Shown here: piece by piece, positions 60,035-64,000 of the stretch
Layout: every line of letters begins with the position of its first letter
Numbering within the stretch: the first letter of the stretch is position 1
NCBI GenBank assembly: GCA_050084515.1
Contig: CM114273.1
Span: 29,202,001-29,266,000, forward strand
Origin: Blasia pusilla
Lineage: Eukaryota; Marchantiophyta; Marchantiopsida; Blasiales
Direction: 5' to 3'
Length of the DNA: 64,000 nucleotides
The notes under the pieces: generated by a model
What the model was told of the DNA's origin: nothing
Databases searched by the model: none
Seen by the model: the letters and a program-made list of their open reading frames with translations, nothing else
Position numbers and translations under genes: made by a program

Positions 60035-63000
60035 ATGGGGGACTTGGAAGCGCAGGGTAATGATTATGAGCAGAAAGCAGAGAAGAAGCTGAAAGGATGG
60101 GGGCTTTTCGGGAGCAAGTATGATGATGCGGCCGAGCTTCTGGAAAAGGCGGGGAACTCATACAAACTTGCTAAACAATGTAAGGAACCTGGTTTGTGTC
60201 TTGTTTCTATGCATGTCACCCGATCGCCGGGTGATCACTTCTGGAGAGTCTGTTCTGATAGTGTGACAGATCTTGGGCGTTGATCCCATGGATTCTCGTC
60301 GTATACGTGAGGTTTAGTTATTCCTGCTACCGCAACGAATAGCCCTAATTGTAGGGCGTTGTCGAACACGATTTTCTTCATCATCTTGGAGTGACAGGAA
60401 TTAGGTCATTCAAGTCTGACGTGTCCCTATCTGGTCTGTTCAGGGGACAAAGCGGCGGCGGTATACATCAAACTTGCGAATTGTCACGCGAAGGTGTGTT
60501 ACCATCCGTTACAGGGAAATCCAACGAGCATGTTTGCCAAACGAACGTCTTTATTAGGTTTTCTTTATTCGACATTCTCTTGGGGATTCACTGTCTTCAA
60601 AAGATGACGTGCGCATGCAGGAGATGTTGCCAAATATGAAGAATGCTGTGGGATTTTCTAACCTATCGTCAGCTCGGGGTGTTCCGTGATGGGAAATATG
60701 TAAGATGGTATGTTGCCATATTTTTTGGGCTCTGTGGATAAATAAAATTGTCTTTCATGGTGGCCGTGTACAGTTGGAGAGCAAGCACGAAGCAGCGTCT
60801 GCGTTCGTTGATGCTGCAAACTGCTACAAAAAAACACAACCCCAAGGTTTTCACGATCAACTTTCCTGTGATTCGGGATATTTTAAAGCACTAATTTCTG
60901 AACGTCCTCTGTCAATTTACTCCAGGTGAACTCATTCGGTCAACTGCAGAAACAGTCAGATTGTGGACCAAGTAAATGGATTTTCAATCAGGGCAGGGTT
61001 TTCTTCATGATAGGGGATCTTGTAATCCTTTCCCCCTTTCTGCCATCTTATTCACATTCTAGCACATCCTTTACAACCTTTTACTTGTAGTTCAACCGTT
61101 TTCTTTGTTGTGGATTTACTTTGTTATCTTGTCGGTCCAAGCAATTCTGTTAGGTTTATGAGTGAATCACTCTGTGAAATTGTAAGTTGTAGGTATTAGG
61201 CTCATGACAGGCTGTAATTGGTGATCTTCAACTAATAGATTGGCTCATTCTCCTTTTACAGAGGCAATAAAAGCTTTAAATACTGGAGTTGGTTTATATA
61301 TGGAGATTGGACGGTTGTCCATGGCTGCAAAGTATTTGAAGGTATATACAACCCTGCCTTTGAGCAAAGATCATTTCCTGCACTCATTTCTAGGGATTTT
61401 CAAAGTCGTGGTGAGAGTGGTGAAAGTCGTGGTGAGATTTGCTATCGGATCATGCAACTTCACCTCTTGAAGTGTAGTTGGATGCTGGGCTTTCTGGAAA
61501 GCACTTGTTGAGGCTCTACTAGATGGTTAACACAGTGACTCTTCCACTCCAATCCCAAAGAATCTAAGATGCCTATAAGAAGGGCTTGGGCCCTGTACTC
61601 TTGTGGAAGTGGAGTAAATGGGATATCTTTGTGAAATATGTGTTCCGCCAGGATATTGGAGATATTTATGGCAAAGAAGAAGATCCACAGAAAGCCATGG
61701 AATATTATGAAAAAGCAGCTGATCTATACTCAGGTGAGGAAGCCAACAGCACCGGAAATCAATGCAGACTGAAGGTGGCGGAATATGCCGCTGAGCTTGA
61801 ACAGTGAGTGCCTGACCAAAGAAGTTGAGTCATCAGAGTGTTTTTTGTTGTTTGAAACTGTGTGACTCACATAATGGTGCACACCAGAATATACTTGCTG
61901 CTTATGGAGTATTATAGAGCTTTTCCTTCATATTGTGGTTTTTTAGAATTTAGTCTGTGTTTGTGGAGTGTTGAACAAGTTGTCACTGGAATTATTTATT
62001 TTGTTTGAACTGTGTCAGTTTCATAACACAGCAAATATCCTTTGTGTTGATAGAGTGTCATCCACCTCTCGGTACCTACTGTTGTGTTTTTGGAATTTTG
62101 TCCCTGTGTGGAGTTTTCGATGAAATAGTCTTCTCCTGGTCTCAATAATTCCTCTTCGTATGTGTGATTGCAGATATCCAAAGGCAATAGAGATTTATGA
62201 GATGGTTGCCAGGCAGTCACTGGACAGCAATCTTCTCAAATATAGTGTGAAAGGTTATCTTCTAAATGCAGGCCTCTGTCACCTTTGTGGTGGTGATATG
62301 GTTGCCATACACAATGCGTTGGATAAATTCCAGGTCAGAAACATCAGCCCTTCCACATGACGCTTTCCTCTTCTTACTATCAAAACATTTATTGGAACCT
62401 TTTGCCAAGGTTGGGTCTAGGAGCCTGGAGGATAATGGGTTTTCTGAATCATTGTTGTGTCTAATCTGCAGGACCTCGATCCAACATTCTCCGGTACAAG
62501 AGAGTGCACCTTTTTGTTGGTATGGTTATCAACCTCCTTTTTCTGTTCATAATTGAAATGTTTCTGGTATTACTTATTTCTTTATGTGCTTGAATCTAGA
62601 TCAAGACATGAGTTCAGTTTTTTTTTTCACATATGATTAGGGATGATTTCTGCTGTGCCCACTTGGCTTTGGGGTTAATCCCGGAGGGCAGATGCACATG
62701 ACTTCTTGTTTTTGAACTTTCAGAACTTGGCAAAAGCAATGGATGAGACAAATGTTAGTGACTTTACTGATGTTCTGAAGGAGTACGACAGTATGTCTCG
62801 ATTAGTAAGTTTCTGTCTTACCTTGTTTGCCATGTGCGTAGGCCTCTAGGATCTCTTGCAAATGGAGGTTGATCTTTTCATTCTTTTCATTCTTGATTCA
62901 GTTGTGGCCCATTATGTAGTCCTACTTTGTACAATTGACCTATGTTCCTGCTACCCCTATTCTGTCCCTTTGTGCCAAGACAAGCTAAGGCCATTGCAAA

Positions 63001-63675
63001 CACTCGTACGTAATTTGTTTACACCTGTTGTGAGCTGTTGGCAAAAAAGTACAGTATTTCCCTGAGTTCATTGAAGTATATTCCAACACTTAGTGTTTGG
63101 TGCACATATCTGGCCTGTGACAGAGTTGGGTAGGTTTGGGTTTGCACCAAAGATCTGTTACCGATTTTGACAACCTATCCTCATCTGTTTTCTTTGGGAC
63201 GTCGGCAGTGGAGGAGACCTGTTCTTGGCACTATTGATTCATAGATCCAAGTCTTCCTCAGTGTTACGAGGTCTTTTTATGAAGATCACATATAGATGCA
63301 AATATTTTCCTGCTTTCCCTTGTTCATCCCTTTCTCTAGTAAATTCTACATCATACTCATTCATTGATCTGTTAATACTTGTCCCAGTATTTTGTTGCTT
63401 TTTTCTCCTCCCACTCTCAGACAGGGTACTCTAGTTTTCACACCAACCTCTTCCATATAGGGTCTGGTGATATCGTTTGTAATGAAAGCCTCATTCTGAG
63501 TTTTCTTTTTCTGCAATATACAATTTCATGTAGGGAAGTTCTCCAAATGTTATGGGATATTTTCTCATAAACTTCCTGGTAATCTGTGTTGTAGGATCAA
63601 TGGAAAACTATGCTTCTTTTACGAGCAAAGAATGCACTGAAGGCTAAGGAGGTTGATGACGATGAGCTCACATGA
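60035..63675 (+). CDS. ASNAP: Alpha-soluble NSF attachment protein, 9 exons, 289 residues
   Basis: Alpha-SNAP links cis-SNARE complexes to the NSF ATPase and so drives their recycling after membrane fusion in the cytosol and at endomembranes. Exons: 60035-60179, 60444-60493, 60774-60846, 61262-61341, 61652-61803, 62174-62333, 62472-62519, 62724-62804, 63595-63675. All introns are GT-AG and phases agree, giving 870 nt, i.e. 289 residues plus TGA, the usual plant length. The N-terminal core [20 protein letters not shown] is typical, and repeated helix pairs of the TPR-like fold follow ([40 protein letters not shown]). [12 protein letters not shown] is the conserved C-terminal signature. The penultimate Leu, needed in animal alpha-SNAP to stimulate NSF, is present. 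No stop or frameshift is seen, so the gene looks functional. The start Met is supported by family length. Confidence 0.96.
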
Positions 63676-64000
63676 AGACCATTTAGTTTCTCCAGACAAA
63701 ATCAAGATTATGTATGAAGGTTCACCTATTGGCATCGGCTGGTTTTGGATGCTCAGTTAATGAAACGCGAGCAGCCGTGAAAACATGTAATTGGTGTGCT
63801 AGACATTCTTTCCCATGGTATGGAGGAGTAGGTTGCATGTTCCCTCAGCGCTTTGCCTCGAATGGAAGAGCTTAGTGTGTTTGTAAATCTATGAATGACA
63901 GCGACTCCCTTCTTTGATGGAATGTGTACCTCCTTATTGCAATTCTTAGTACCACTGGCGCGCTCCTTTGGTGGTATTGTTTTTCTTAGGAGCTCAGGGT
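63676..64000 (+). other. 3' untranslated region and downstream sequence of alpha-SNAP
   Basis: No coding sequence is recognised after the TGA. The region is likely 3' untranslated sequence. No canonical AATAAA was seen; near-matches such as TTAATGAAAC near 63758 are weak. The transcript end may lie within or just beyond the window. Confidence 0.4.

Overview
This window is nuclear DNA of a land plant. It holds a complete nine-exon plant-type alpha-SNAP gene at the right end (60035-63675) and one uninterrupted reading frame for a putative organellar protein at 10698-11447. Almost everything between is layered transposable elements of typical plant families: Helitrons, CACTA (En/Spm) elements with Tnp2 and TNP1-like genes, and Ty3/gypsy chromovirus remnants. 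The alpha-SNAP differs from the grass and eudicot sequences I know (its C-terminal [14 protein letters not shown], for example), which hints at a lineage outside the common angiosperm models. That is inference only. No prokaryotic, organellar, tRNA, rRNA or CRISPR features were seen. || Layout, left half: 1-5.2 kb is unassigned AT-rich DNA with weak tandem repeats. A CACTA-like left end lies at 5228. A decayed LTR lies at 5807-6836. Unassigned DNA follows to about 9.3 kb, then the putative organellar-protein gene (minus strand). Just 5' of that gene, two inverted ~1-kb repeats (11671-12679 and 21311-22297, about 96% alike by eye) enclose 8.6 kb that holds possible captured gene fragments and a degenerate Helitron with Rep and helicase domains (3' end at 14513). 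At 26.3-31.2 kb an old palindromic repeat carries a solo LTR (26971-27994, target duplication TTATT) in one arm only, so the other arm preserves the empty site. A complete 169-bp Helitron lies at 31745-31913. || Layout, right half: 32007-52417 can be read as one 20.4-kb CACTA element (terminal repeats, target duplication TAT). A younger 4.66-kb relative (32406-37066, duplication CAA) and a truncated Helitron (37775 to about 38465) are nested in it. Its Tnp2 gene is split: the N-terminal half is on the minus strand (40.3-41.65 kb) and the C-terminal half on the plus strand (44.6-46.9 kb), meeting within about eight codons of each other, as expected from inversion of a 4.2-kb block ending beside a very long (ATTG)n microsatellite. 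A TNP1-like gene (48.3-51.0 kb) and a 140-bp subterminal array follow. Next to it is a 5'-truncated chromovirus with chromodomain, polypurine tract and 3' LTR (56030-57022), then a 197-bp Helitron (57733-57929), a GC-rich region and the alpha-SNAP gene. || The only genes that look functional are alpha-SNAP and, probably, the 249-residue protein; all transposon genes seen are broken by stops, frameshifts or rearrangement. Relative age can be read from nesting: the palindrome precedes the solo LTR, and the outer CACTA precedes the inner CACTA, which precedes a possible 642-bp LTR-like insertion within it.
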